Of a DNA stretch of 64,000 nucleotides, positions 48,282 through 57,984 are shown piece by piece. The first letter of the stretch is position 1, and every line of letters begins with the position of its first letter. The stretch comes from an uncultured Colwellia sp. Lineage in GTDB: Bacteria; Pseudomonadota; Gammaproteobacteria; Enterobacterales; Alteromonadaceae. The notes under the pieces were generated by a model. The model saw nothing but the letters and a program-made list of their open reading frames with translations, had not been told where the DNA came from and did no database searches. A program made the position numbers and the translations under genes. The stretch covers positions 1-64,000 of the forward strand of contig CAJXWZ010000002.1 of NCBI GenBank assembly GCA_913062815.1, read 5' to 3'.

Positions 48282-48317
48282 AAAACGCTAGCTCTGTACA
48301 TTCGTGCTAGCGTTTTA
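48282..48317 (+). terminator. Terminator after the TonB-dependent receptor gene
   Basis: A perfect 11-bp stem (AAAACGCTAGC / GCTAGCGTTTT) with a 13-base loop. The T-tract is part of the stem. It lies 59 bases after the stop and 36 bases before the permease start. Confidence 0.7.
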
Positions 48318-48352
48318 GTTCACCGTTCAAAATCAAGCAAGGGGAGTTACTA

Positions 48353-49612
48353 ATGGCTGCAACTTCATATACATTAGAACAACCGAAAGGCCAAAATACG
48401 GGTCTACAAAATACTAATCAATTTGCCTTAGTATCGTTAACCTCATTATTTTTCATGTGGGGTTTTATCACTTGTTTAAATGATATTCTGATTCCGCATT
48501 TAAAAGCGATTTTTTCGTTAAGTTATACCCAATCAATGTTAGTGCAATTCTGTTTTTTTGGTGCTTACTTTTTAGTGTCCTTACCTGCTGGTAGACTGGT
48601 GAAAAAAGTAGCTTATCAAAATGGTATTGTGATTGGTTTAGTCATTGCCGCTATTGGCTGTTTAATGTTTTATCCTGCGGCTTCTTATCATAGTTATAAC
48701 TTTTTCTTAGCCGCCTTATTTGTGTTAGCAAGCGGTATTACAATATTACAAGTTTCTGCCAACCCCTATGTGACTTTACTTGGCTCAGCAGAAACGGCTT
48801 CGTCAAGATTAACGATGACACAAGCATTTAATTCATTAGGTACTACGGTGGCTCCGTATTTAGGTGCTTTGTTTATTCTTAACGAAGCAACCGATGCATT
48901 GTCCGCAACAGCGTCAGCAGATAGCGTGAAAGTACCGTATTTATTTTTAACCGCAATGTTATTACTGTTAGCGGCCATTTTTGCTTTTTTGAAGCTGCCC
49001 CATGTTGATAGCGCCGAGGTCATTGAAGAAGAAGAAATAGAGGGCTCAGCATGGCAATATAATCACCTAGTTTTAGGCGCATTAGGCATTTTTGTGTATG
49101 TTGGCGCAGAAGTGTCAATCGGTAGCTTTTTAGTCAATTTTCTGGGAGAAGCAGATATAGCCGGATTAGTTGAATCCGAAGCAGCAAAATATCTAACTTA
49201 TTATTGGGGCGGGGCCATGGTAGGACGCTTTATTGGTGCAGCGGTGATGCAAAAGCTTGATGCAGGTAAAGTGTTAGCTTTCAACGCATTTGCAGCAGTA
49301 ATATTAATTGCTACTGCCATTATTAGCTCAGGCAGCATAGCTATGTGGGCCTTATTGCTTGTTGGCTTATGCAACTCTATTATGTTTCCTACTGTCTTTA
49401 GCTTGGCATTAAACGGCTTAGGAAAACACACTAGCCAAGGTGCGGGTATTTTGTGCTTAGCCATCGTTGGTGGCGCGATCATTCCATTACTTCAAGGCCT
49501 GTTAGCAGATACATTAACAGTACAATTAGCCTTTGTTTTACCATTAGTTTGTTACTTATATATCGCCTATTACGGCATTAAAGGCAGCAAAGTTATCAAT
49601 ATTAGTAAATAA
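48353..49612 (+). CDS. Glucose/galactose-type MFS permease (FHS family)
   Basis: A 419-residue inner-membrane sugar:proton symporter of the FucP/GluP (FHS) family. It has about 12 membrane helices and the family opening [21 protein letters not shown], given here as SLFFMWGF and NDILIPHLK. Further hallmarks are [12 protein letters not shown] and the [18 protein letters not shown] segment. The start has an AAGGGGAG ribosome site. It is followed by the GH3 gene after 18 bases. In this locus it most likely imports glucose released by GH3. Confidence 0.93.
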   Translation: MAATSYTLEQPKGQNTGLQNTNQFALVSLTSLFFMWGFITCLNDILIPHLKAIFSLSYTQSMLVQFCFFGAYFLVSLPAGRLVKKVAYQNGIVIGLVIAAIGCLMFYPAASYHSYNFFLAALFVLASGITILQVSANPYVTLLGSAETASSRLTMTQAFNSLGTTVAPYLGALFILNEATDALSATASADSVKVPYLFLTAMLLLLAAIFAFLKLPHVDSAEVIEEEEIEGSAWQYNHLVLGALGIFVYVGAEVSIGSFLVNFLGEADIAGLVESEAAKYLTYYWGGAMVGRFIGAAVMQKLDAGKVLAFNAFAAVILIATAIISSGSIAMWALLLVGLCNSIMFPTVFSLALNGLGKHTSQGAGILCLAIVGGAIIPLLQGLLADTLTVQLAFVLPLVCYLYIAYYGIKGSKVINISK

Positions 49613-49630
49613 GAAAATCTTAGCGAGTTT

Positions 49631-52216
49631 ATGATGAAATATCCTATATCCACCTCCAAGGCATTGTTGATAATGCTTTTTCCCATGGCTTTACTTGGTT
49701 GTAATCAAACGGATCGTACAATTGCATCTAGCAGTAAAGTGCAATCAACGGCTCTAAATCAATCGACTGAAATCTGGCCTAAATTGAATTTTGACGTTAA
49801 AAAAGACGCCACAATTGAAGCTAAGATCGTTGAGATAATGTCAACGATGACCTTAGCGCAAAAAGTAGCGCAAATGATCCAGCCTGAAATTAGAGATATC
49901 ACTCCAGAAGATATGCGTAAGTATGGCTTTGGTTCATACCTCAATGGTGGTGGCGCTTTTCCGGATAATAATAAACATGCAACACCACAAGATTGGATTA
50001 ATTTAGCCGAGCAAATGTATCAAGCCTCTATCGATGATTCGCTTGATGGCAGTACTATTCCTACTATTTGGGGCACTGATGCGGTACATGGCCACAATAA
50101 TGTCATTGGTGCTACTTTGTTTCCACATAACATTGGCTTAGGAGCTGCTAACAACCCTGACTTGTTAGAAAAAATTGCGCAAGTTACTGCGACAGAAGTT
50201 ATGGTGACTGGAATTGATTGGGTATTTGCTCCTACGGTAGCAACCGTTAGAGATGATCGTTGGGGTAGAACCTATGAAGGCTATTCAGAAGACCCAGAAA
50301 TAGTAAAAACTTATGCTGCGGCGATTGTTCATGGCTTGCAAGGTAAAGCAGGGGAAGACTTCTTAGCCGACAATAGAGTCATTAGTACGGTAAAGCACTT
50401 CTTAGGTGATGGCGGCACTATTGACGGTGATGATCAAGGCAATAATATTGATAATGAGCAAGCATTATTCGATATACATGCTCAAGGCTATGTTAGCGGT
50501 TTAGCCGCTGGCTCTCAATCGGTGATGGCATCTTTCAATAGTTGGCAAGGAGAGAAAAATCATGGCAGTGAATACTTACTAACCCAGGTGCTAAAAGATA
50601 AAATGGGTTTTGATGGTTTTGTTGTCGGTGATTGGAATGGTCATGGTCAAGTAAAAGGTTGTAGCAATGAAAGTTGTCCCCAATCGGTAAATGCGGGTTT
50701 AGATATTTTCATGGTGCCAACAGACGCGTGGAAGCCGCTTTATGAAAATACTATTGCGCAGGTTAACAGTGGTGAAATAGCCTTGTCTCGTATTGATGAT
50801 GCGGTAAGTCGTATATTGCGAGTAAAACTCAGGGCGGGTATTTTTGAAAAACCAAGTCCAGCAAAAAGAAAGTTTTCAGGAAAAACGGCACTTATTGGCA
50901 GCGACGAACACCGCGCGGTAGCGCAGCAAGCTGTGCGTGAATCTTTAGTGCTGTTAAAAAACAAAGCAAATATTTTACCTTTATCACCTAAAATGCACAT
51001 ACTCGTTGCAGGTGATGCGGCTAATAACATTGGTAAACAAACAGGCGGTTGGACCATCACTTGGCAAGGCACCAATAATCAAAATAGTGATTTTCCGGGC
51101 GGTAGTTCAATATATGAAGGCTTTGCTCAACAAGTTAAGGCCGCAGGTGGCCGTATTGAATTAAATGAGCGGGGAGAGTTTTCTGAGAAACCAGATGTAG
51201 CAGTAGTCGTTTTTGGTGAGGAGCCTTACGCTGAAGGACAAGGTGATAGAGAAAACTTAGCATATCAAAACGAGACTAAAGCTGACTTAGCCATGTTGAA
51301 ACGTTTAAAGTCGCAAGGTATTCCGGTTGTCTCTGTATTTATAAGTGGTAGACCTATGTGGGTAAATGCTGAGCTAAATGCCAGCGATGCTTTTGTTGCT
51401 GCTTGGTTACCTGGCTCTGAAGGTAAAGCTATTGCCGATGTACTACTGACAAATGCAGATGGGCAGATTCAGCACGACTTTAAAGGCGAGCTATCTTTTT
51501 CTTGGCCCAAAACGGCAACTCAGGTGGTAAACCGATTTGATAAAGATTATCAACCATTATTACCTTACGGCTTCGGTTTAAAATACTCAGAGAAAAGTAC
51601 CTTAGCAGATGACTTGTCCGAACGTTTCTCTAAGGTGGAAGACAACCAACAAGGAAAACCAATCTTTGCTGCAAAAGCAATTAAACCTTGGCAGATGTTA
51701 TTAACTTCTGCACAACAAACATTAAATGTGCAGTCTAATAGTGCTCAGTTACCCGGTATTACTTATCGTACTGTTGATAAAATTGTGCAAGAAGATGCTT
51801 TTCGTTTAACGCTTTCTGGTGCAAAAACAGCCGGAGTGACGTTTACTCATAGTGAAAATTTATTTGAAAGCTTGAGTGAATCATTAAACAGTCAATCAGC
51901 ATTGAGCATTAGTGTTAAAAGAGAAAGTAGTGTCACTGCTCCTGTACAGGTTTCCATGATATGTGAGCAAGCGACTAATGACCAATCAGCCTGTATGGCA
52001 AACATCGATATTGCTGATGCGCTCGCGAAAATACCTGATGGACAATGGCAAGAGCTTACCATTGATTTGCAGTGTTTTGCTAAGCAAGGTGTTGCATTCG
52101 ACAACATTATTAGCCCATTTACCTTGGTTTCTTCAGGTGATTTATCGTTAGCAATTAGTGATATAAAAATTGTTGCTGCTAGCGCTCAACTTGCTGATGT
52201 GCAATGTCACCAATAA
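49631..52216 (+). CDS. GH3 exo-beta-glucanase/beta-glucosidase lipoprotein (ExoP-like)
   Basis: An 861-residue exported GH3 enzyme that releases glucose from the ends of beta-glucans. The signal peptide ends in a lipobox (LLGC, C24). The TIM-barrel domain carries IWGTDAVHGHNN, KHFLGDGGT and the nucleophile D334 in FVVGDWNG. The second domain (about 430-655) is the alpha/beta sandwich, with GSEGKAIADVL. The last 180 residues form a C-terminal beta-sandwich like that of Pseudoalteromonas ExoP. It lies 18 bases after the permease gene. The combination with GH16 and the receptor points to laminarin. Confidence 0.94.
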   Translation: MMKYPISTSKALLIMLFPMALLGCNQTDRTIASSSKVQSTALNQSTEIWPKLNFDVKKDATIEAKIVEIMSTMTLAQKVAQMIQPEIRDITPEDMRKYGFGSYLNGGGAFPDNNKHATPQDWINLAEQMYQASIDDSLDGSTIPTIWGTDAVHGHNNVIGATLFPHNIGLGAANNPDLLEKIAQVTATEVMVTGIDWVFAPTVATVRDDRWGRTYEGYSEDPEIVKTYAAAIVHGLQGKAGEDFLADNRVISTVKHFLGDGGTIDGDDQGNNIDNEQALFDIHAQGYVSGLAAGSQSVMASFNSWQGEKNHGSEYLLTQVLKDKMGFDGFVVGDWNGHGQVKGCSNESCPQSVNAGLDIFMVPTDAWKPLYENTIAQVNSGEIALSRIDDAVSRILRVKLRAGIFEKPSPAKRKFSGKTALIGSDEHRAVAQQAVRESLVLLKNKANILPLSPKMHILVAGDAANNIGKQTGGWTITWQGTNNQNSDFPGGSSIYEGFAQQVKAAGGRIELNERGEFSEKPDVAVVVFGEEPYAEGQGDRENLAYQNETKADLAMLKRLKSQGIPVVSVFISGRPMWVNAELNASDAFVAAWLPGSEGKAIADVLLTNADGQIQHDFKGELSFSWPKTATQVVNRFDKDYQPLLPYGFGLKYSEKSTLADDLSERFSKVEDNQQGKPIFAAKAIKPWQMLLTSAQQTLNVQSNSAQLPGITYRTVDKIVQEDAFRLTLSGAKTAGVTFTHSENLFESLSESLNSQSALSISVKRESSVTAPVQVSMICEQATNDQSACMANIDIADALAKIPDGQWQELTIDLQCFAKQGVAFDNIISPFTLVSSGDLSLAISDIKIVAASAQLADVQCHQ

Positions 52217-52269
52217 TGTTAAGTCGATAAACTAATACCGCTAAATAGGCAACTAAGTACACCAAGAAA

Positions 52270-52539
52270 TGTACTTGGTTGTCTATACGCGATACTAGGT
52301 AGATTTGCTGGTAACCTTGTTTTATTAAATAGTAGTTTAGGCGAAGGCAATATTCCTAGTGGCATTGCACCAAGATTGGTCGATTTCATTATATTAAGTC
52401 AATTTAGAGAAAGGTTTGAGTCAAAGGGACGTTTATCATTAACCTTAAACAAACACCTTCTTATATTGTGACCGAGCAGCAACCGGAATTGTTAGGTACA
52501 TCGGTGTATTTAAATCAAAATAGATTACACGCAAGTTGA
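52270..52539 (+). pseudogene. glk: Glucokinase (glk) remnant, 3' part with frameshift
   Basis: A decayed copy of the C-terminal third of Glk, which phosphorylates glucose with ATP. One frame from about 52277 reads LGRFAGNLVL, then IPSGIAPRLVDF and FRERFESKGRL, matching the Glk segment around GGIVPRFLEFF and FRAAFEDKGR. Near 52440-52450 the homology moves to another frame reading IVTEQQPELLGTSVYLNQ, the counterpart of the E. coli end IVHDNPGLLGSGAHL, and stops at TGA 52537. The usual glycine-rich GGVYI stretch is degraded and the N-terminal two thirds are absent. Its position right after the GH3 gene suggests it was once the last gene of the glucan locus. Confidence 0.8.
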
Positions 52540-52546
52540 TTTTGAA

Positions 52547-53467
52547 TTATTGATCAATAGCTTGCTTTAAAATCACTTGGTTGCGGCCAGCATCTTTTGC
52601 TTGGTAAAGCGCCTCATCAGCGCGGTTCAAAAATTTAGCCATATCTTGACCATCTACTTCTGCTGAATAACAGGTTACGCCACAACTTATGGTGACAGGT
52701 ATCGATAACTCACCGGTAATAACCGGTTTTGCAGAGATAGCTTGGCAGATACGCTGATAAACAGACGTGCAGCTTTCTTTATCAACAGGGGTAATCACTA
52801 AAAATTCTTCGCCGCCATAGCGCCCTATTAAGTCATAATCTCTTAATACTTTCTGCATACGCTTGGTGACTTCTTTTAATACTTCATCACCAACTAAATG
52901 GCCATAGGTATCGTTAATACTTTTAAAGTGGTCTATATCGCACATGCCAATGCCTAAGTCGTGCTTTAGGCGATCTATGCGCTTAACTTCTTTAGGCAGG
53001 GCTTCCATAATAGCGCGACGATTCAACAAGCCTGTTAATACGTCATGGCTGGCCAGTTGCGTTAATTCTTCAAGGGTAGCGTTTAATTTATCTTGCATTT
53101 CAATCATGCGCTTGCCAACTTGCAAGCGTACTTGTAGTTCAGCACTATCGAACGGTTTAGACAAATAATCACTGGCACCTTTGCTTAAGCCTTCAACAAT
53201 ATCATCTGAGCCAGTTCTTGAGGTTAACAGTAATACATAAGCTGGGTTTTCAGGGCTTTGTGCAATAACACGTTCACAAACCTCAACGCCATTCATTTTA
53301 GGCATTTCCCAATCAAGTAGTAAAAGACTTGGCGCGTCATCTTCTTGCATTATTTGCCAAGCTTCTTCACCATCTTCAGCCATGATGACATCATAGCCCC
53401 AACCTTTGGTGATGGCTAATAGCATCATGCGCGAAACTTTGCTGTCATCTGCAACTAATAATTTCAT
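52547..53467 (-). CDS. Response regulator with diguanylate cyclase domain (REC-GGDEF)
   Basis: A 306-residue PleD-like regulator. The receiver (1-120) has phosphoacceptor D52 in LLDWEMPKMNG. A short coiled linker leads to a GGDEF domain (about 138-300) with an intact GGEEF at 218-222 and an inhibitory I-site RDYD at 209-212. It should make c-di-GMP when phosphorylated and be feedback-inhibited. It is the last gene of a three-gene unit, overlapping the PP2C regulator by 4 bases; the receiver is closely related to the neighbour's receiver. Confidence 0.94.
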   Translation of the reverse strand: MKLLVADDSKVSRMMLLAITKGWGYDVIMAEDGEEAWQIMQEDDAPSLLLLDWEMPKMNGVEVCERVIAQSPENPAYVLLLTSRTGSDDIVEGLSKGASDYLSKPFDSAELQVRLQVGKRMIEMQDKLNATLEELTQLASHDVLTGLLNRRAIMEALPKEVKRIDRLKHDLGIGMCDIDHFKSINDTYGHLVGDEVLKEVTKRMQKVLRDYDLIGRYGGEEFLVITPVDKESCTSVYQRICQAISAKPVITGELSIPVTISCGVTCYSAEVDGQDMAKFLNRADEALYQAKDAGRNQVILKQAIDQ

Positions 53468-54591
53468 CCATTATTCTCATTGGTACTGCTTAATTCTAAT
53501 AAGGTAAGGTCATCAAGTTGTGGGGCTAACCCTCGAAAATTATCAGCACTATCTTGAATTGCTTGTATATTTTTATCATAGCGTAACATATCACTAATGC
53601 TAGTAATTAAACGCTGTTGTCCAAACATTTCATTGTTTGGCGTAGTTGTTTCTATTATGCCATCTGAGAAAGCATATAATTTATCATTACCGCTCAACTC
53701 AAAGGATTGCTTATTATCTAGCGTATCTCTGATTATGCCTAAAGCTGGGTGGTTTGATTTAATTGCTTCTTTAAACTGACCTTGTGTAAAAAGCAAAATA
53801 TCTTCCATGCCACAATTCCAAATATGCACCGTATTTCGTTGCGGGTTAACTTCAAATAGTATGGCAGCAAGAAAAAGTCCTCTGGGCATTTTAGAATACA
53901 TATGGCGATTAATCTCGTTACCTATCTCTGCCATATGCAAGCCTTTAGATGTCATTTTATAAAAGGTATCTGAAGCGATTGGCCCGCCCAACGCTGCGGT
54001 AATTCCGTGACCAGTAAAGTCCCCTAATAACACATGATGTCTACCGTCAGGACAAGTTGCTGAAAATAAAATATCACCAGAAGTTTTTTCTACCGGTTTT
54101 TCTATCGAGCGAATAAAGGCGTGCTCAAATGGAGCATCAGCTTTCATACCGAGAATAATATCTTCAATAATTTCTTTTTCTCTATTTAAGGTATCATTAG
54201 TTTCATGTAACTCATGCTGTAACTGTAGCACCCGTTCACCAACGGAAACTCGTACTTGTAATTCATCATTGTTAAAAGGTTTGGCAATGTAATCATTAGC
54301 GCCTTTTTTCAAACCCTCAACAATATCTTGGGTTTCATTTCTGGAGGTCAGTAAAATAATATAAGGTGGGTTATGAGGAAACTCTGCGCGAATTCGTTGG
54401 CAAAACTCAATACCACTCATTTGCGGCATTTCCCAGTCAATTACCATTAATTGTGGCGCATCACTCTCATGCATTAATTGCCATGCCGCTTGACCATCTT
54501 CTGCGCAGACCACCTCATAGCCCCATTTTTTACAAACGGCACTCAGTATTAATCTTGACGTAGCATCGTCTTCGGCAATAAGTAACTTCAT
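53464..54591 (-). CDS. Response regulator with PP2C/SpoIIE-type phosphatase domain
   Basis: A 375-residue protein. The receiver (1-120) has D52 in VIDWEMPQMSG. A helix (125-150) connects to a SpoIIE-like serine phosphatase (about 160-370). Metal-site aspartates are seen in LLGDFTGHG and in the YAFSDGIIET segment. Such RssB/HsbR-like proteins often dephosphorylate an anti-sigma-factor antagonist; no antagonist or anti-sigma gene lies nearby. It overlaps both neighbours by 4 bases, so all three products are coupled. Confidence 0.92.
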   Translation of the reverse strand: MKLLIAEDDATSRLILSAVCKKWGYEVVCAEDGQAAWQLMHESDAPQLMVIDWEMPQMSGIEFCQRIRAEFPHNPPYIILLTSRNETQDIVEGLKKGANDYIAKPFNNDELQVRVSVGERVLQLQHELHETNDTLNREKEIIEDIILGMKADAPFEHAFIRSIEKPVEKTSGDILFSATCPDGRHHVLLGDFTGHGITAALGGPIASDTFYKMTSKGLHMAEIGNEINRHMYSKMPRGLFLAAILFEVNPQRNTVHIWNCGMEDILLFTQGQFKEAIKSNHPALGIIRDTLDNKQSFELSGNDKLYAFSDGIIETTTPNNEMFGQQRLITSISDMLRYDKNIQAIQDSADNFRGLAPQLDDLTLLELSSTNENNG

Positions 54592-57500
54592 AACAGTGCT
54601 TGTTCCATTGCGCCTTTAAGTGTGTTGAAATCGTGTTCAAGTTGAGCAATGTTTTCCTTAATATCATTAATGTTGTCGGCCTTGCCTGCAAGCTCCATTT
54701 CCAGGGCAATGGCACTTAACGCTTTGCCACCGACGTTTGCTGAAGCGCCTTTTATTTTATGCATTATAGCAGCAGCTTGAGCGGCATCATTATCATTAAC
54801 ACTCACTTTTAATTCATCTATTTGTTCGACCAAGTCCTCGCAAAAAATTTCGGCTACGGACTTCATTAAGTCAGTGTCATTCATGAGACGATTGGCCATA
54901 TCATCATAGTCAAAAACAACCAGTCCAGGGTCAGTTTGCTCTTCAGCAATAACTAATTCTTCCTCTTTATCTGCCGATAACGCTTTTGTCGCACTATGCT
55001 TTGGCAACCACTTTGTGAGCATATTGATAACACTGCTAGGATCGATAGGTTTCGATAAATAATCGTCCATACCAACATCGAGACATTTCTGTTTATCGCC
55101 TGCCATAGCATTTGCGGTCATGGCGATGATGGGAATATCACTATTTACTATGCCTGTTTTTTTCGACCTGATTTTTTTTGTCGCTTGATAACCATCAAGT
55201 ATTGGCATTTGACAGTCCATAAAGACTAAATCGTGATGTGTAGTCGTTTGTAAGGCTACTATTGCTTCTTCACCGTTACCAGCCAAATCTACTGTGATAC
55301 CTAAAGTCCGTAGCAAACCTTCTATCACTAATTGATTTGTTGCATTGTCTTCCACCACTAAAATATGTGCTTTAAACTGTTTATGTTCTTTTAAAATGTG
55401 ACGAGTAACAAATTCAGGCGTTGCCTCTTCAATGCCAGAAACAACCAATAACACATCGAATAATTCAGATTGATGAATAGGTTTAGTTAAATAACCCTGA
55501 AAACCTGCCGCTTTCATTTTTGTGGCATCACCACGTTGTGCTTGTGAGGAGGCCATTATGAGTTTAGTGGTTGCCAAATGAGGCATTTTTTGTATTTTCT
55601 CACATAGCTCTAGGCCACTCACTTCAGGCATATGCATATCTAAAATAGCAATGGTATAGGGTGAGTCTTGCTTTGTGGCTAATTCTAACTCTGTCAAAGC
55701 TGCTTTTGCGCCATCAACTAAGGTATGTGGAATATGCCAAATATTATGCAGTTGACGCATTAACTCTCGATTCGTTTCGTTATCATCAACAATGAGTATT
55801 TTTTCATTTTTCAAATCGCTATTATAGACCGGCACTTGGCTCATTGCGTCTGCGGTTGCAAGCGGCAGGCTGAACCAAAAATTTGAGCCTTCCCCCTGAA
55901 TACTCTCAATCCCAATTTCGCCATCCATCAGCTCAACTAATTTTTTACAAATAGACAAGCCTAAACCAGTACCACCGAACTTTCTGGTGGTTGAGGTATC
56001 GGCTTGTGAAAACTTGTCAAACAACAGTTTCTGATGAACGGGATCAACACCAATGCCGGTATCCTTAACCTCAAAACGGAAATGTTTTAGATCTGCTGTT
56101 TGTTCAAGCACACGAACATAAACGGCCACTTCACCCTGCGGGGTAAACTTGATGGCATTACCAATTAAGTTGGTTAATATTTGCCTTATGCGACCGGGGT
56201 CTGCGGTAACCCATTGTTGAATTATTGGTGTGGCAGGGCAAATGAGTTGTAAGCCTTTACGCTGTGCTTGGTAATTCATGGTTGTACCAATATCTTCAAC
56301 CATTTGACCTAAGTTGAAAGGAATAAGCTCAAGGTCTAATTTGCCGGCTTCTACTTTAGAGAAGTCTAAGATATCGTTGATAATGCCTAATAGTCCAACG
56401 GCAGATGATTTCACTGTATTAGCCAGTTTACTTTGTTCTTTGTTAAGCTCGCTATCTAGCAATAAGTTCGTCATACCTATAACACCATTCATTGGCGTAC
56501 GTATCTCATGACTCATATTGGCAAGAAAATCGGCTTTGGAAGTATTAGCGACTTCAGCTTGTTCTTTTGCGATTAACAGCGACGCGGTATCAGATTCCGC
56601 CTGTTCTTTTGCTATCAACAAAGAGGCGGAATCTGACTCTGCTTGTTCTTTAGCGAGCGCTAATATGTCTGCATCTTCTTTCTTTTGGGTAATATCAGTA
56701 CGAATAGAAGTAAAGCCATTAACCTGTTTATTTTTATCATAATTAGGCACTATGGTGGTATCAACCCAATAATAATGTCCACTTTTGGCTCTATTTCGCA
56801 CTTCGTCATGCCAGACTTCTCCTGACATGACTTGTTCATGCATTGTTTGCCAGTAGGCCTTTGACTGATTATTTGAATTTAATATGCTGTGTTTTTTTCC
56901 AATTAACTCAGCTTCGGTATAACCACTTATTTTTGAAAACTTATCGTTTACATAAATAATATTTCCCTCTACGTCAGCCATTGAAACTAATGAATGGGCA
57001 TTTAAGGCAAACTTTTGGTTTTTTAAAGGGATTAGCACATCGTCGACATTGCGTTTTGATTCTTTGCTTAAAATGCGTACTAAAACATAAAATATAATAA
57101 CAAAGACTAAAGTAAAAATTACAGATAACTGATAACTACCACTTTTTTGCCATGATATTTGTTGATTGATAGGTACAACCACTTCTAATACGCCGCGCAC
57201 ATCGCCCAATTTCCAACCGGTTTTTGGCGTGAGAGGGTGTGTATTATGACAATTAACACAAGCAACTGCAGTTAACTTGTCTGAAATAGCAACACGGACT
57301 AAATTTTGGTCACCTTCGGTTAATGTTTGCACAAAAGGCACATCGGGATTCAGGTTAAGTTGCTGCCAAGCCTGCTGTTGAAAGGAGTCTAATTTTCTAC
57401 TAGCACGTTCAGGAAAAGGAAAGGCAGAGTAAAGTTTAATTTGTAAGCCACTTTCTTTTGATAACTGACTCAGTTCATGAATCATGGTTGCAGGAAGAGG

Positions 57501-57755
57501 AATGGCATTCATGTGGTTTTTATGATCACTAGTAACTGATATACGATCATCAGCAGTGAGTTTACTGACAATATTTTTGGTGTAATAACTTCGCAAGACA
57601 GAATACTGCTGGGCAGTGTTTTGAGCGACTAGCGTTGCATCTTTTATGGTGGTTTCAGAGAAAATAAAAGGCACTACGCTGAGGATAGCGACGATGCCAA
57701 TTAACGCCAATATTAAGATCTGCTTCCATAACGATTGAACTATATTTTTTTGCAT
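54588..57755 (-). CDS. Hybrid sensor histidine kinase with periplasmic CxxCH (Tll0287/DUF3365-like) domain
   Basis: A 1055-residue membrane kinase. Its order is: TM1 (about 12-34), a periplasmic DUF3365/Tll0287-like domain (35-205) with CVNCH at 166-170, TM2 (208-228), PAS (about 245-360), a repeated helix (367-403), HisKA with H416, HATPase, receiver 1 (D706), receiver 2 (D847) and an HPt domain (H999 in HKIKGAS). CxxCH is the attachment motif for c-type heme, so it may sense redox state or a gas ligand; heme binding is inferred. The full phosphorelay is contained in one chain. It heads the operon with the PP2C and GGDEF regulators. Confidence 0.93.
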   Translation of the reverse strand: MQKNIVQSLWKQILILALIGIVAILSVVPFIFSETTIKDATLVAQNTAQQYSVLRSYYTKNIVSKLTADDRISVTSDHKNHMNAIPLPATMIHELSQLSKESGLQIKLYSAFPFPERASRKLDSFQQQAWQQLNLNPDVPFVQTLTEGDQNLVRVAISDKLTAVACVNCHNTHPLTPKTGWKLGDVRGVLEVVVPINQQISWQKSGSYQLSVIFTLVFVIIFYVLVRILSKESKRNVDDVLIPLKNQKFALNAHSLVSMADVEGNIIYVNDKFSKISGYTEAELIGKKHSILNSNNQSKAYWQTMHEQVMSGEVWHDEVRNRAKSGHYYWVDTTIVPNYDKNKQVNGFTSIRTDITQKKEDADILALAKEQAESDSASLLIAKEQAESDTASLLIAKEQAEVANTSKADFLANMSHEIRTPMNGVIGMTNLLLDSELNKEQSKLANTVKSSAVGLLGIINDILDFSKVEAGKLDLELIPFNLGQMVEDIGTTMNYQAQRKGLQLICPATPIIQQWVTADPGRIRQILTNLIGNAIKFTPQGEVAVYVRVLEQTADLKHFRFEVKDTGIGVDPVHQKLLFDKFSQADTSTTRKFGGTGLGLSICKKLVELMDGEIGIESIQGEGSNFWFSLPLATADAMSQVPVYNSDLKNEKILIVDDNETNRELMRQLHNIWHIPHTLVDGAKAALTELELATKQDSPYTIAILDMHMPEVSGLELCEKIQKMPHLATTKLIMASSQAQRGDATKMKAAGFQGYLTKPIHQSELFDVLLVVSGIEEATPEFVTRHILKEHKQFKAHILVVEDNATNQLVIEGLLRTLGITVDLAGNGEEAIVALQTTTHHDLVFMDCQMPILDGYQATKKIRSKKTGIVNSDIPIIAMTANAMAGDKQKCLDVGMDDYLSKPIDPSSVINMLTKWLPKHSATKALSADKEEELVIAEEQTDPGLVVFDYDDMANRLMNDTDLMKSVAEIFCEDLVEQIDELKVSVNDNDAAQAAAIMHKIKGASANVGGKALSAIALEMELAGKADNINDIKENIAQLEHDFNTLKGAMEQALL

Positions 57756-57953
57756 GTTTTTTTCCGTATGGTCTCAATCATAACGAGGCATAAATTTTTA
57801 GTCATGTATTTGAATGTTATTGTTTTTGTGTAGTTAATTTAACACACTGATGAATATAGTTTTATAAGCTTAGTCTAGCTTAAGGAAAAATCACAGCCGG
57901 ATGGGGAAATTAGACGAAAAAATCATTAATTAATGAACTTGTTAAAATTGTCT

Positions 57954-57984
57954 ATTGTGCATTTTTATTGTGCATTTTTATTGT
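57954..57984. repeat. 13-bp tandem repeat at the 3' end of the Gre-like gene
   Basis: ATTGTGCATTTTT occurs twice in tandem (57954-57966, 57967-57979) and begins a third time. The stop codon of the minus-strand gene (57978-57980) lies inside it. It may be a slippage-type duplication without function. Confidence 0.7.

Noticed and set aside
52250-52281. 11-bp hairpin after the GH3 stop
   Set aside because: There is no T-run, and its right arm lies within the glucokinase remnant, so chance or relic pairing is as likely as a terminator.
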